NCBI RefSeq assembly: GCF_022699665.1
Contig: NZ_JALDNB010000005.1
Location: 1 to 64,000 of the forward strand
DNA length: 64,000 bases
Direction: 5' to 3'
Source: Chryseobacterium aahli
GTDB taxonomy: Bacteria; Bacteroidota; Bacteroidia; Flavobacteriales; Weeksellaceae
Below are positions 28,002 to 37,298 of the stretch, in pieces (the stretch's first letter is position 1; every line of letters begins with the position of its first letter). Made by a program: the position numbers and the translations under genes. The notes under the pieces are model-generated. The model saw only the letters and a program-made list of their open reading frames with translations. It made no database searches and was not told where the DNA came from.

Positions 28002-29207
28002 ATGAGCCAAGATAAACGAACAACTGAAAACCATCAACCATTAACCAATTTTGAAACTTTAGCCATAAGAACTCAAACCGAGAGATCTCAGTTTGATGAG
28101 CATTCTACACCTTTGTATCTTACTTCAAGCTTTGTTTTTGAAGATGCAGAAGATATGAGAGCGAGTTTTGCCGAAGAAAAATCAAAAAATCTGTACAGTC
28201 GATTTTCAAATCCTAATGTTACAGAATTTACAGATAAGATTGTCAAAATGGAAGGTGCAGAAGCTGGTTATGCGTTCGCAACAGGAATGGCTGCAATTTA
28301 TTCCACATTTGCAACATTGCTCAATGCAGGAGATCATATTGTAAGCTGTCAGTCAGTTTTCGGATCTACGCACACTTTGTTCACAAAATATTTTCCAAAA
28401 TGGAATATCGAAACCACGTATTTCAAAGCTGAGGATTCTGAAAATTTAGAAAAGTATATCAAACCCAATACAAAAATCCTGTATCTGGAAACTCCTACAA
28501 ATCCAGCGATTGAAATTTTAGACTTAGAGTTTTTCGGTCAAATTGCCAAAAAACACAATCTGATTTTCATCGTGGACAACTGTTTTGCAACACCTTACCT
28601 TCAGCAGCCGATAAAATATGGTGCTGATTTGGTAGTGCATTCTGCGACGAAACTGATTGACGGCCAAGGTAGAGTTTTGGGTGGAGTAGCGGTTGGTAGA
28701 GAAGATTTAATCAGAGAAATTTATCTTTTTGCCAGAAATACAGGTCCTGCGATGTCGCCTTTCAATGCTTGGGTTTTGTCAAAAAGCTTAGAAACTTTGG
28801 CAATTCGTGCGGAAAGACATTGCGAAAATGCTTTGAAGGTCGCCGAATTTTTAGAAAATCATCCGAATGTTGAATTGGTAAAATACCCGTTTCTAAAGTC
28901 ACATCCGAGTTATGAGATTGCCAAAAAACAAATGAAGCTAGGCGGAAATGTTGTCGCTTTTGAAATTAAAGGCGGAATTGAAGGCGGAAGAAACTTTTTA
29001 GATAAAATAAAAATGTGTTCACTATCTGCAAACCTCGGAGATACAAGAACGATTGTCACGCATCCCGCATCGACAACACATTCAAAATTAACGGATGACG
29101 AGCGCAATGAAGTAGGGATTACAGCAGGTTTGGTTCGTTGTTCGGTAGGTTTAGAAAATGTGGATGATATTATAAATGATTTAAAACAAGCTTTGGCGGA
29201 AGATTAA
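28002..29207 (+). CDS. metZ: O-succinylhomoserine sulfhydrylase / cystathionine gamma-synthase family (MetZ-like)
   Basis: A PLP enzyme of the Cys/Met metabolism family that joins sulfide (or cysteine) to acylhomoserine. The 401 aa show YSRFSNPNVTEFTDKIVKMEGAEA (about 66-89, split motif), IVDNCFATPYLQQP (about 190-203) and the PLP lysine in SATKLIDGQGR (about residue 216), followed by VGLENVDDIINDL. The DGQGR variant next to the lysine favours MetZ over MetB, but substrate choice cannot be settled from sequence. Between hom and this gene lies a 39-bp stretch with an AAGATTTAAGAACCAAGA-type flavobacterial intergenic repeat. Confidence 0.9.
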   Translation: MSQDKRTTENHQPLTNFETLAIRTQTERSQFDEHSTPLYLTSSFVFEDAEDMRASFAEEKSKNLYSRFSNPNVTEFTDKIVKMEGAEAGYAFATGMAAIYSTFATLLNAGDHIVSCQSVFGSTHTLFTKYFPKWNIETTYFKAEDSENLEKYIKPNTKILYLETPTNPAIEILDLEFFGQIAKKHNLIFIVDNCFATPYLQQPIKYGADLVVHSATKLIDGQGRVLGGVAVGREDLIREIYLFARNTGPAMSPFNAWVLSKSLETLAIRAERHCENALKVAEFLENHPNVELVKYPFLKSHPSYEIAKKQMKLGGNVVAFEIKGGIEGGRNFLDKIKMCSLSANLGDTRTIVTHPASTTHSKLTDDERNEVGITAGLVRCSVGLENVDDIINDLKQALAED

Positions 29208-29244
29208 AAGTAAAATTAGGAGCAAGACGAGCAGTTTTCAATAC

Positions 29245-29320
29245 AAAAGTCTTACCCGCTGTCCGCTATATCTTTTTTGTTTTGAGAAAACAAAAAAGGA
29301 TGCCGCTTCCATCGGGGCTA
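29245..29320 (-). ncRNA. Candidate structured RNA / dispersed element, copy B (reverse strand)
   Basis: Read on the reverse strand it starts TAGCCCCGATGG, continues GGCATCCTTTTTTGT and ACAAAAAAGATATAG, and ends AGCGGGTAAG. The central hairpin is a 12-bp perfect stem with a 3-nt CTC loop; the outer stem is CCCG/CGGG. Alignment with copy A (591-680) shows pair-preserving changes. Here it is antisense to the met operon, between metZ and metH, so it cannot be a leader of those genes. Confidence 0.6.
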
Positions 29321-29413
29321 TATTGAAGATTTGTTCTTCGGCTCAACAACAAAAGAACGTTTTCGGGCTACGAAACCTTGAAAATGGTATCAATAAAATA
29401 TGTCATAATAAAA

Positions 29414-30424
29414 ATGAAAAATTCAGAACTATTATATAAAGTATTGCAAGAACGCATTCTCATTCTCGATGGAGCGATGGGAACGATGCTTCAGCGATAT
29501 AAATTTCAGGAAGAAGATTACCGTGGCGAACGTTTTAAAGATTGGGAGCATCCCGTACAGGGAAATAACGACCTTCTTTCACTCACACAACCGGAAGCGA
29601 TTGAAGAAGTTCATAGAAAGTACCTCGAAGCAGGAGCAGATATTCTGGAAACCAATACATTCTCAGGAACAACCATCGCAATGGCAGACTACCACATGGA
29701 AGATCTGGTATACGAACTCAACTATGAATCTGCAAAAATCGCCAGAAAAGTCTGTGATGAATACACCGCAAAAAATCCGCACAAGCCAAGATTTGTTGCA
29801 GGATCAATTGGGCCAACAAACAGAACGGCAAGTTTAAGTCCGGATGTCAATGATCCTGGATACCGCGCGATTACTTTCGAAGAATTGAGATTGGCGTACA
29901 AACAGCAGTCAGAAGCTTTGCTTGATGGAGGTTCAGATATTCTTTTGGTAGAAACAATTTTCGATACTCTGAATGCAAAAGCTGCGTTGTTTGCCATCGA
30001 CGAAATTCAGGAAGAAAGGGGAATTGAAATTCCAATCATGGTTTCGGGAACGATTACAGATGCCTCTGGAAGAACTTTGAGCGGACAAACTGCGGAAGCA
30101 TTTTTAATCTCAGTTTCGCATTTGAATTTATTGAGTGTAGGATTCAACTGTGCTTTGGGTGCAAATCAGTTAACACCATATTTAGAAACGTTGGCTCATA
30201 ATTCAGAATTCTGTGTTTCAGCATATCCAAATGCAGGATTACCCAACGCATTCGGTCAATACGACGAATCGCCTGAGCAAATGGCAAGTCAGATCAGAGA
30301 ATATGTAGAAAAAGGATTGATTAATATCATCGGCGGATGCTGCGGAACGACTCCGGAACATATCAAAGCAATCGCCGATTTAGTAGATAAATACGAGCCA
30401 AGGAAATTTAATGTAACAGCATAA
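29414..30424 (+). CDS. metH: Methionine synthase, homocysteine-binding subunit (MetH N-terminal part)
   Basis: The zinc-dependent homocysteine S-methyltransferase module of cobalamin-dependent methionine synthase, as a separate 336-aa protein. Seen are [12 protein letters not shown] near the start, [11 protein letters not shown], and the three zinc cysteines: Cys246 in GFNCALG and Cys309/Cys310 in [11 protein letters not shown] frame extends 12 codons further up, but [14 protein letters not shown] at 29414 is the family start. The chain stops at the normal domain border and the rest of MetH is the next gene, so it is a natural split and not a frameshift: both pieces have their own start and a 94-bp spacer. 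Confidence 0.93.
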   Translation: MKNSELLYKVLQERILILDGAMGTMLQRYKFQEEDYRGERFKDWEHPVQGNNDLLSLTQPEAIEEVHRKYLEAGADILETNTFSGTTIAMADYHMEDLVYELNYESAKIARKVCDEYTAKNPHKPRFVAGSIGPTNRTASLSPDVNDPGYRAITFEELRLAYKQQSEALLDGGSDILLVETIFDTLNAKAALFAIDEIQEERGIEIPIMVSGTITDASGRTLSGQTAEAFLISVSHLNLLSVGFNCALGANQLTPYLETLAHNSEFCVSAYPNAGLPNAFGQYDESPEQMASQIREYVEKGLINIIGGCCGTTPEHIKAIADLVDKYEPRKFNVTA

Positions 30425-30476
30425 CAATCTATCAACGTAGCAATTAGTTTCATTATTAAATGATATTAAAACCGTT

Positions 30477-30508
30477 ATTGGTAAATCGTTACATTGGTAA
30501 ATTGTTAC
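30477..30508. repeat. Direct repeat, 16 bp x2 (ATTGGTAAATcGTTAC)
   Basis: Two adjacent 16-bp copies differing at one position, in the spacer between the two metH genes. Similar GTAAAT.GTTAC units are common intergenic repeats in this group. Confidence 0.7.
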
Positions 30509-30518
30509 ATTTATAAAT

Positions 30519-33185
30519 ATGAAATATTTAAAATTATCAGGCCTCGAGCCTTTGATTATAACTCCCGAAAGTAATTTCATCAATGTTGGTGAAAGAACGA
30601 ATGTTGCCGGATCCAAAAAGTTTTTAAGGTTAATTAAAGAAGAAAAATTTTCTGAAGCTTTAGATATTGCAAGAGATCAGGTGGATGGCGGAGCTCAGAT
30701 CCTTGACGTGAATTTTGATGACGGTTTGATCGATGGAAAAGCTTCCATGATCAAATTCCTGAATTTGATTGGCTCCGAACCAGATATTTCCAAAATTCCG
30801 ATTATGGTCGATTCCTCCAAATGGGAAATTCTGGAGGCAGGACTTCAAGTTGTTCAGGGTAAATGCGTGGTGAATTCCATCAGTTTAAAAGAAGGGAAAG
30901 AAGAGTTTGTAAAACACGCCAAAGCCATCAAAAGATACGGAGCGGCGGTTATCGTTATGGCTTTTGATGAAGTCGGACAAGCCGATAATTATGAAAGAAG
31001 ACTAGAAATCACGCAAAGATCTTATGATATTTTGGTCAACGAAGTTAAATTTCCCGCTGAAGATATTATTTTCGATTTAAATATATTCCCCGTTGCAACA
31101 GGAATGGACGAACACAGTCGCAACGCAATCGATTTCATTGAAGCAACAAGATGGGTAAGACAAAATCTTCCGTATGCTTCGGTAAGTGGAGGAGTTTCCA
31201 ATGTTTCATTTTCTTTCCGTGGAAATGATACAGTGCGAGAAGCGATGCATTCGGTATTCCTTTATCACGCCATCCAGGCCGGAATGAATATCGGAATTGT
31301 AAATCCGGCATTGCTTGAGGTTTATGATCAAATTAATAAGGAACTTCTCGAGCTTGTAGAAGATGTAATTCTCGACAAAAGAGAAGATGCTACCGAAAGA
31401 CTTTTAGATTATTCTGAACGAAATAAATCAGTTAAAAAAGAAAAAGTTGAAGAATTAGAATGGCGAACTTATCCTTTGCAGGAGAGAATCACGCATTCTT
31501 TGGTGAAGGGTATTGACCGTTTTATAGAAGAAGATGTAGAAGAAGCCAGACTGCAGTCTGCAAGACCACTTCACGTTATCGAAGTCAATCTGATGACCGG
31601 AATGGGCGTTGTCGGAGATCTTTTCGGAAGCGGAAAAATGTTTCTTCCGCAGGTGGTGAAGTCAGCGAGGGTAATGAAGAAAGCCGTAGCTTATCTGCAG
31701 CCGTTTATTGAAGCTGAAAAAGATGTGGCCCAGAAACCTAACGGAAAAATTTTGATGGCAACCGTAAAAGGCGATGTTCACGATATTGGAAAAAATATTG
31801 TGAGTGTAGTGTTGGGTTGTAATAATTACGATATTGTCGATTTGGGAGTGATGGTTCCTGCCGAGAAAATTATTCAGGCAGCGATCGATCATAATGTAGA
31901 TGTCATCGGTTTGAGCGGATTGATTACCCCAAGTTTGGATGAAATGGTGTACATCGCTTCAGAATTGGAAAGACAAAACTTGAATTTTCCTTTGCTGATT
32001 GGTGGTGCAACAACTTCAAAGGCACATACCGCAGTAAAGATTGATTTAAAATATAAAAATGCAGTCGTTCACGTGAATGACGCCTCCAGAGCGGTGAATG
32101 TGGTAAGTTCATTGCTGGGAGACCGAAACAAGGAATACGTAGATGATCTGAAAAGTGATTATTCAGATTTCAGAGAAAAATTCCTGAACAGGCAGGTTGA
32201 TAAAAACTACGTTTCGATCGAAGATGCCCGAAAAGATAAGTTTAAAATCGATTGGGAAAATGAAGAAATTTTCACTCCAAATAATTTAGGAATTCAGGTT
32301 TTTGAAAATCAGGATTTGGAAGAATTGATTCCGTTCATCGACTGGTCACCGTTTTTCAGAAGTTGGGATCTTCATGGAAAATATCCGAACATTTTTGATG
32401 ATGAGGTTGTGGGTGAGCAGGCAAAAGAATTATTTGCAGACGGTCAGAAAATTGTAAAGAAAATTGTTGATGAAAAACTGTTGGTTGCCAAAGCGATTTT
32501 TGGAATTTTTAAAGCCAATTCTAACGAAACTGATGATATTTTAATTTATGATGAAAATGATCAGGGAAAAGTTAAGTTTTTAACGCTGAGACAACAGGTT
32601 CAGAAATCAAAAGGCAAAGATTATATCGCATTAAGCGATTTTATTGCGCCTCAGAGCTCAGGAAAAACCGACTACATGGGTGCCTTCTGCGTTTGCACAG
32701 GTTTCGGAACTGATGAATTGTCGGATCAGTATGAAAAAGACAATGACGACTACAATGCCATCATGGTAAAAGCGATTGCCGACCGTTTTGCTGAAGCTTA
32801 CACTGAATTTTTACATAAAAAAGTGCGTACAGAATATTGGGGTTATGCTAATCAGGAAAATTTAAGCAATGAAGATTTAATTGCTGAAAAATACAAAGGA
32901 ATTCGTCCTGCGCCAGGTTATCCAGCCTGTCCGGATCATTTGGAAAAACACGCAATTTGGGATTTGTTGAAAGTGGAAGAAAACATCGGGGTTTATCTTA
33001 CTGAAAGTTTAGCCATGTTCCCAACAGCAGCTGTTTCCGGATATTATTTTGGAAGTCCGCACGCCAAATATTTCGGTTTGGGGAAGATTTCGGAAGACCA
33101 ATTAAAAGAATATTCTGTAAGAAAGGGAATTTCTTTGAAGGAAGCGAGAAAATGGCTGAACCCGAATTTAGCAGACGGAATTTAG
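30519..33185 (+). CDS. metH: Methionine synthase, folate/cobalamin/activation subunit (MetH C-terminal part)
   Basis: It carries the remaining MetH modules in 888 aa: the pterin (methyltetrahydrofolate) barrel beginning [15 protein letters not shown] (about 21-35), the cap and B12-binding domain with the cobalt-ligating His421 in [21 protein letters not shown], and the AdoMet activation domain with [12 protein letters not shown] (about 797-808). It works with the separate homocysteine subunit encoded just upstream. A large GC-rich hairpin follows the stop codon before metF. Confidence 0.96.
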   Translation: MKYLKLSGLEPLIITPESNFINVGERTNVAGSKKFLRLIKEEKFSEALDIARDQVDGGAQILDVNFDDGLIDGKASMIKFLNLIGSEPDISKIPIMVDSSKWEILEAGLQVVQGKCVVNSISLKEGKEEFVKHAKAIKRYGAAVIVMAFDEVGQADNYERRLEITQRSYDILVNEVKFPAEDIIFDLNIFPVATGMDEHSRNAIDFIEATRWVRQNLPYASVSGGVSNVSFSFRGNDTVREAMHSVFLYHAIQAGMNIGIVNPALLEVYDQINKELLELVEDVILDKREDATERLLDYSERNKSVKKEKVEELEWRTYPLQERITHSLVKGIDRFIEEDVEEARLQSARPLHVIEVNLMTGMGVVGDLFGSGKMFLPQVVKSARVMKKAVAYLQPFIEAEKDVAQKPNGKILMATVKGDVHDIGKNIVSVVLGCNNYDIVDLGVMVPAEKIIQAAIDHNVDVIGLSGLITPSLDEMVYIASELERQNLNFPLLIGGATTSKAHTAVKIDLKYKNAVVHVNDASRAVNVVSSLLGDRNKEYVDDLKSDYSDFREKFLNRQVDKNYVSIEDARKDKFKIDWENEEIFTPNNLGIQVFENQDLEELIPFIDWSPFFRSWDLHGKYPNIFDDEVVGEQAKELFADGQKIVKKIVDEKLLVAKAIFGIFKANSNETDDILIYDENDQGKVKFLTLRQQVQKSKGKDYIALSDFIAPQSSGKTDYMGAFCVCTGFGTDELSDQYEKDNDDYNAIMVKAIADRFAEAYTEFLHKKVRTEYWGYANQENLSNEDLIAEKYKGIRPAPGYPACPDHLEKHAIWDLLKVEENIGVYLTESLAMFPTAAVSGYYFGSPHAKYFGLGKISEDQLKEYSVRKGISLKEARKWLNPNLADGI

Positions 33186-33191
33186 ATTTGG

Positions 33192-33231
33192 TTTATGATT
33201 CGGCGGCGGCTTGCCGCCGCCGAATCATAAA
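33192..33231. repeat. GC-rich perfect 19-bp palindrome between metH and metF
   Basis: Nineteen perfectly paired bases (33192-33210 with 33213-33231), including the core CGGCGGCGGC / GCCGCCGCCG, around a TT. The stem is far richer in G and C than the genes around it and starts 7 bp after the metH stop. There is no T-run, so it is not a standard terminator; an mRNA-processing or stabilising hairpin, or a dispersed palindromic repeat, are the likely choices. Confidence 0.85.
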
Positions 33232-33266
33232 AATTATTTAAAAAATTAAAACTTACTATTTATTAA

Positions 33267-34223
33267 ATGAAAATCACAGATCATATAAAAAACGCCAACG
33301 GCAAAACCTTATTTTCTTTAGAGGTTGTTCCACCTCAAAAAGGAATCGGGATTGAAGATTTATATACTAACATCGACCCTTTAATGGAATTTAAACCTCC
33401 ATTTATCGACGTGACGACTTCAAGAGAAGAATATATTTACATCGACAAAGGAAATGGTTTGATGGAGCGTCGTATTACAAGAATGCGCCCCGGAACTTTA
33501 GGTATTTGTGCGGCAATTCAGCATAAATATAATGTTGATACCGTTCCACACTTACTTTGTGGTGGGTTTACAAAAGAAGAAACCGAATATCTTTTGGTAG
33601 ACTGTATGTATTTGGGAATCGACAACATTATGGCACTTCGTGGGGATGCGATGAAAGGGCATCAGTATTTTGAAGCGACTCCCGGAGGTCACGCAAGTGC
33701 GATGGATTTGGTAAACCAGATCAATAATTTGGGAAGAGGGAAATATCTTCATGACGATCAGGCTTGTGATGATCACAACAAATTCTGCATCGGTGTTGCG
33801 GGTTATCCTGAAAAACACATGGAAGCTCCGTCAATGAATTACGATCTGAAATGGCTGAAACAAAAAGTAGATGCAGGTGCAGATTACATCGTAACCCAAA
33901 TGTTTTTTGATAATAAAAAATATATCGAGTTTGTTACTAAAGCCCGTGAAATGGGAATTACTGTTCCAATTATTCCAGGAATTAAACCGATTGCTACAAA
34001 AAAACATTTGAAACTATTGCCTCAGGTTTTCAAAATAGATTTACCCGAAGATTTAATCAATGCTGTAGAAAGTGCAAAAAATAATGAAGCCGTAAAACAA
34101 ATCGGTGTAGAGTGGGCAATCAGCCAATGCAAAGAATTGCTTGATTTTGGCGTTCCCGTCCTGCATTTTTACTCGATGGGTAAAAGTGATAATATTAAAA
34201 AAGTGGCTGGAGAGCTGTTTTAA
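33267..34223 (+). CDS. metF: Methylenetetrahydrofolate reductase
   Basis: It makes the 5-methyltetrahydrofolate used by MetH. The 318 aa have the MTHFR barrel pattern: FSLEVVPPQKG (about 16-26), DVTTSREEY, HLLCGGFTKEE (about 93-103), NIMALRGDAMKG (about 119-130), CIGVAGYPEKH, and YIVTQMFFDN (about 204-213, flavin region). It is the last gene of the methionine run and ends at a strong terminator. Confidence 0.97.
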   Translation: MKITDHIKNANGKTLFSLEVVPPQKGIGIEDLYTNIDPLMEFKPPFIDVTTSREEYIYIDKGNGLMERRITRMRPGTLGICAAIQHKYNVDTVPHLLCGGFTKEETEYLLVDCMYLGIDNIMALRGDAMKGHQYFEATPGGHASAMDLVNQINNLGRGKYLHDDQACDDHNKFCIGVAGYPEKHMEAPSMNYDLKWLKQKVDAGADYIVTQMFFDNKKYIEFVTKAREMGITVPIIPGIKPIATKKHLKLLPQVFKIDLPEDLINAVESAKNNEAVKQIGVEWAISQCKELLDFGVPVLHFYSMGKSDNIKKVAGELF

Positions 34224-34244
34224 ATAGTTAGTAAAAGTGAAGAG

Positions 34245-34276
34245 ATAGGGCTTTAGAAATTTTTCTAAAGCCCTAT
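34245..34276. terminator. Bidirectional terminator closing the methionine operon
   Basis: A 15-bp perfect inverted repeat (34245-34259 with 34262-34276) between the convergent metF and the next reverse-strand gene. Confidence 0.9.
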
Positions 34277-34279
34277 TGT

Positions 34280-34765
34280 TTATATTTCGTTTTGATATTT
34301 CAAAAGTTGATCAAAAACACTTTTTGTTGTCGGTTTTGAAGAGTTGGTATTAAAAATAAACATTCCGCTGTCGATGTTGAAAAAGTATTTCTTTGTTTCG
34401 TCGCTTACCGAAAACCATTTCAATAGACCATTCACAAGATTGATATCTTCCCATTTAATCGAACAGTCATCTAAATTAAAGGTGTGCGGGTTTTGATTTA
34501 AAGTATCTCTGAAAATAATCTTTCGCTCTTCTACATAAATAATTCCGCTTCCCTGAAATGCTTTCAGTTTAAAAAATTGATCCTGAGTATTTCCCATATT
34601 GTAACGCACAAAGGCATAATATTCGGGTGTTCCAATTTGTTCCAAAAGAATTTTTTGTTTCTTCTTTCTGCTTTGCGCAGCTAAATAGGCAATCAGAAAA
34701 ATAATTGCAGGAATAGATAAGATGAAAAAGAGAAATACAATAAAGAAAAATACTAATGAATCCAT
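34280..34765 (-). CDS. Small membrane-anchored protein, unknown function
   Basis: Not recognised. The 161 aa have one long hydrophobic N-terminal segment (about 5-30), a basic patch (SRKKKQK) setting the cytoplasmic side, then a compact mixed alpha/beta region (RYNMGNTQDQFFKLKAF, IIYVEERKIIFRD) resembling a small PH-like or lipocalin-like fold, which is only an impression. It lies 18 bp after the GNAT-like gene upstream and is probably co-transcribed with it. Confidence 0.7.
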   Translation of the reverse strand: MDSLVFFFIVFLFFILSIPAIIFLIAYLAAQSRKKKQKILLEQIGTPEYYAFVRYNMGNTQDQFFKLKAFQGSGIIYVEERKIIFRDTLNQNPHTFNLDDCSIKWEDINLVNGLLKWFSVSDETKKYFFNIDSGMFIFNTNSSKPTTKSVFDQLLKYQNEI

Positions 34766-34783
34766 AATTATGTTTTTTTAAAT

Positions 34784-35938
34784 TTAAACCGTTGGGTGCT
34801 TCTCAAACTCTTTGGTTTGATCAAATAAATACCTAAAAGTCGCCAGTTTTCTGGTCACTTCAGTCTCCAAATGTTTGGCCAGACCCAGCATTTTTGGATT
34901 GAAATCACCGATCCACTGCATTTCAAAATCTTCAAATTTCGTTGCCACACGGAAGTGGTTGGCGGCTTCTACGATGAGGTAGCCTTCAACACCTTTGTTT
35001 TGCCACTCCGGAAGAACTCCAAAAATCAAACCAACGAACTTAGAATTGTGCTTAAAAGTTTTATAATACAAAAACTTCAGTTTATCCCAAATCCCAAATT
35101 TTCCATTTAAATATTTAAACCATTGATTGAGATCAGGAATATTAATCCACATCGCAACCGGATTTCCACTTTCGTAAGCGAACCACGCAATGTGTTCGTT
35201 CATCACGGGTTTCATGTTGTTGAAAAGCTTTTTTACGTCATTCAGCGACATTTGCTTTCCGCCACCGTGGCTTTCCCAGGATTTATTGTAAATGGTATAA
35301 AAATCTTCTGCAAACTTATTTATATTCGCTTTTGTAACACGTTTTGAAGAAAAATTTTCATTTTTAGAATGCTTGGCGTGCATGATATTGAAAATTCTTG
35401 AAGTAGGAGCGTGAGCCTTTCTGCTGAAACATAACTGATTAAAATAAATTTCGAATCCGTAATTCTCAAAAAGTTCTTTATAGTAAGGATAATTGTAATT
35501 CATGCCGTACAAAGGTTCAGAAAAGCCTTCAATCAGAACTCCCCAGAATTTATCACGTTCTCCGAAATTAATCGAGCCATCCATCGCTTCCATTCCTCTT
35601 TCCTGAAGCCAGTTTTTACAGTGGCTAAAAATAAAATTGGCTGTTTCCTGATCATTGATACAGTCGAAAAAACCAATGCCACCTGTAGGTTGCTTTTCGA
35701 TATACTGTTTATTCACAAAAACGGCAACTTTTCCTACAGTCTCACCGTCTTTATTTTTAAATAAAAAACGCTTGCTTTCACCATTTGCAAAGCATTTGTT
35801 CACACTGTCGTCAAAAACGCTCTCAATGTCTTTATCTAATGGTCGGATATACGATTTATCGCCTTTGTAAAGTCTGGCAGGAAACTCCAGAAACTCTTTC
35901 TTTTGTGCGTTATTCAGTACTTCTTCTGCAATGACCAT
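34784..35938 (-). CDS. GNAT-like N-acyltransferase, unknown substrate
   Basis: A 384-aa protein of the GNAT superfamily, of a type widespread in Bacteroidota. The N-terminal half has GETVGKVAVFVNKQYIEK (about 64-81) and GSINFGERDKFWGVLIEGF; the C-terminal half has PVAMWINIPDLNQ and GVLPEWQNKGVEGYLIVEAA (about 307-326), the latter resembling the acetyl-CoA loop. Two GNAT folds in tandem would explain the length. The substrate is unknown. Confidence 0.75.
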   Translation of the reverse strand: MVIAEEVLNNAQKKEFLEFPARLYKGDKSYIRPLDKDIESVFDDSVNKCFANGESKRFLFKNKDGETVGKVAVFVNKQYIEKQPTGGIGFFDCINDQETANFIFSHCKNWLQERGMEAMDGSINFGERDKFWGVLIEGFSEPLYGMNYNYPYYKELFENYGFEIYFNQLCFSRKAHAPTSRIFNIMHAKHSKNENFSSKRVTKANINKFAEDFYTIYNKSWESHGGGKQMSLNDVKKLFNNMKPVMNEHIAWFAYESGNPVAMWINIPDLNQWFKYLNGKFGIWDKLKFLYYKTFKHNSKFVGLIFGVLPEWQNKGVEGYLIVEAANHFRVATKFEDFEMQWIGDFNPKMLGLAKHLETEVTRKLATFRYLFDQTKEFEKHPTV

Positions 35939-36012
35939 AATATTTTAGAATAATAGATGTGAAAGGTAATTCAAATTTGAGCTAAATTAAAATATAGAAT
36001 TAATTTTATCCG

Positions 36013-36020
36013 TATTTTTG
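36013..36020 (+). promoter_or_regulatory. -7 promoter box (TATTTTTG) of folE
   Basis: An exact TAnnTTTG match 17 bp before the folE start codon. Confidence 0.5.
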
Positions 36021-36037
36021 TTGCAAAATAAATAAAA

Positions 36038-36706
36038 ATGGTTGATTTTACCGATAACGATGATGATATTTTCACAGGGAAAGAGCATACGCCGATTCGT
36101 GAAGATGCTTTTGAGAAATCGCCACAAGAAAAAATAGAAAAAATTACCCAGCTTTTTGGAGAAATCATGGAAACTCTTGGTCTTGATATGACCGACGATT
36201 CTTTGAAAGATTCTCCGAAACGTGTTGCTAAAATGTATGTGAATGAAATTTTCGGAGGACTTCTTCCAGAAAATAAACCCGGAATTTCTACATTTTCAAA
36301 CAAATATAAATACCGCCAGATGTTGGTGGAAAAGGATATCACCGTATATTCTTTCTGCGAGCATCACTTTTTGCCAATCATCGGAAGAGCGCACGTTGCT
36401 TATATTTCAAGCGGTGATGTGATCGGACTTTCTAAGATCAACAGAATTGTAGATTATTATGCAAAAAGACCACAGGTTCAGGAGAGATTAACGATGCAGA
36501 TTGTTGATGCTTTGAAAGATGCGCTAGGAACTCAGAATGTTGCTTGTATTATTGATGCAAAACATCTTTGTGTAAATTGCAGAGGAATAAAAGACACCGC
36601 AAGTTCAACCATCACAGCCGAATTAAGCGGGATTTTCAGAACCAACCCTATTACGAGGCAAGAGTTTCTGCATTATGTGGGAAGTCATGCTAAACTTGAT
36701 TATTAG
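36038..36706 (+). CDS. folE: GTP cyclohydrolase I
   Basis: First step of tetrahydrofolate/pterin synthesis (GTP to dihydroneopterin triphosphate). The 222 aa include the zinc site SFCEHHFLP (Cys about 107, His about 109) and CVNCRG (about 178-183), the IGLSKINRIVDYYAKRPQVQ block, and MTDDSLKDSPKRVAKM upstream of it. Length and motifs are canonical for the type IA enzyme. A DinB-like gene follows after 10 bp. It is functionally linked with the folate-dependent methionine genes nearby, but has its own promoter. Confidence 0.97.
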   Translation: MVDFTDNDDDIFTGKEHTPIREDAFEKSPQEKIEKITQLFGEIMETLGLDMTDDSLKDSPKRVAKMYVNEIFGGLLPENKPGISTFSNKYKYRQMLVEKDITVYSFCEHHFLPIIGRAHVAYISSGDVIGLSKINRIVDYYAKRPQVQERLTMQIVDALKDALGTQNVACIIDAKHLCVNCRGIKDTASSTITAELSGIFRTNPITRQEFLHYVGSHAKLDY

Positions 36707-36716
36707 TTTATTGTAA

Positions 36717-37148
36717 ATGGATTATCAAATACTTAAAAATATAATAGACGAAGAACTTCATAGATTTGAAAACATTTCTGAAGAAGAATGGTCGCATAAA
36801 ATTTCACCTGAAAAATGGTCAAAAAAAGAAATTTTGGGTCATCTTTGTGATAGTGCTTTATCGAATATCAGAAGATTTGTGATTACTCAGTATAAAGAAA
36901 ATGACAATATTGTTTATGACCAGAATTTTTGGGTAAAAGCTCAGAATTATCAGAATGTTCCGACCTTAGATATTATCAATTTATGGAAATTTCTGAATTT
37001 TCAAATTGTACATACGGTCGAAAATATTCCTGATGAAGCTTTGCAGAGAACTTGTGACATGACAAAAGTTGAGCCTCAGGTTTTTACCTTAGAATTTATT
37101 ATCAAAGATTATATTGATCATTTACAACATCATTTAAAAGCTATTTAG
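36717..37148 (+). CDS. DinB family protein
   Basis: A 143-aa four-helix DinB-fold protein, probably a metal-dependent enzyme of thiol or detoxification chemistry. The metal-site histidines fit ILGHLCDSA (His about 44) and YIDHLQHHL (about 133-141). The DinB/YfiT superfamily includes bacillithiol transferases, and a bshA gene is present at 54-55 kb, which makes thiol use conceivable; that link is an inference. It starts 10 bp after folE. Confidence 0.85.
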   Translation: MDYQILKNIIDEELHRFENISEEEWSHKISPEKWSKKEILGHLCDSALSNIRRFVITQYKENDNIVYDQNFWVKAQNYQNVPTLDIINLWKFLNFQIVHTVENIPDEALQRTCDMTKVEPQVFTLEFIIKDYIDHLQHHLKAI

Positions 37149-37222
37149 TAATGATAAAATTTAAAAAAGTTTCAGATAAGATTTTTGTAATGACAATTAT
37201 TTGTTGTTGCTGATTTTGCTGT

Positions 37223-37242
37223 TGAAAGATTCTGATCTTTCA
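37223..37242 (+). other. Small hairpin in the cysS upstream region
   Basis: TGAAAGAT-TCTG-ATCTTTCA, an 8-bp perfect stem, 57 bp before the cysS start. There is no T-run directly after it. It may be a weak terminator for the DinB gene or a leader structure. The rest of 37149-37298 shows nothing clear. Confidence 0.5.
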
Positions 37243-37298
37243 ATTAATTTAAAAACTTTAAGACTAGATTAAAAATCATTACATCAAAAACAAAAACG

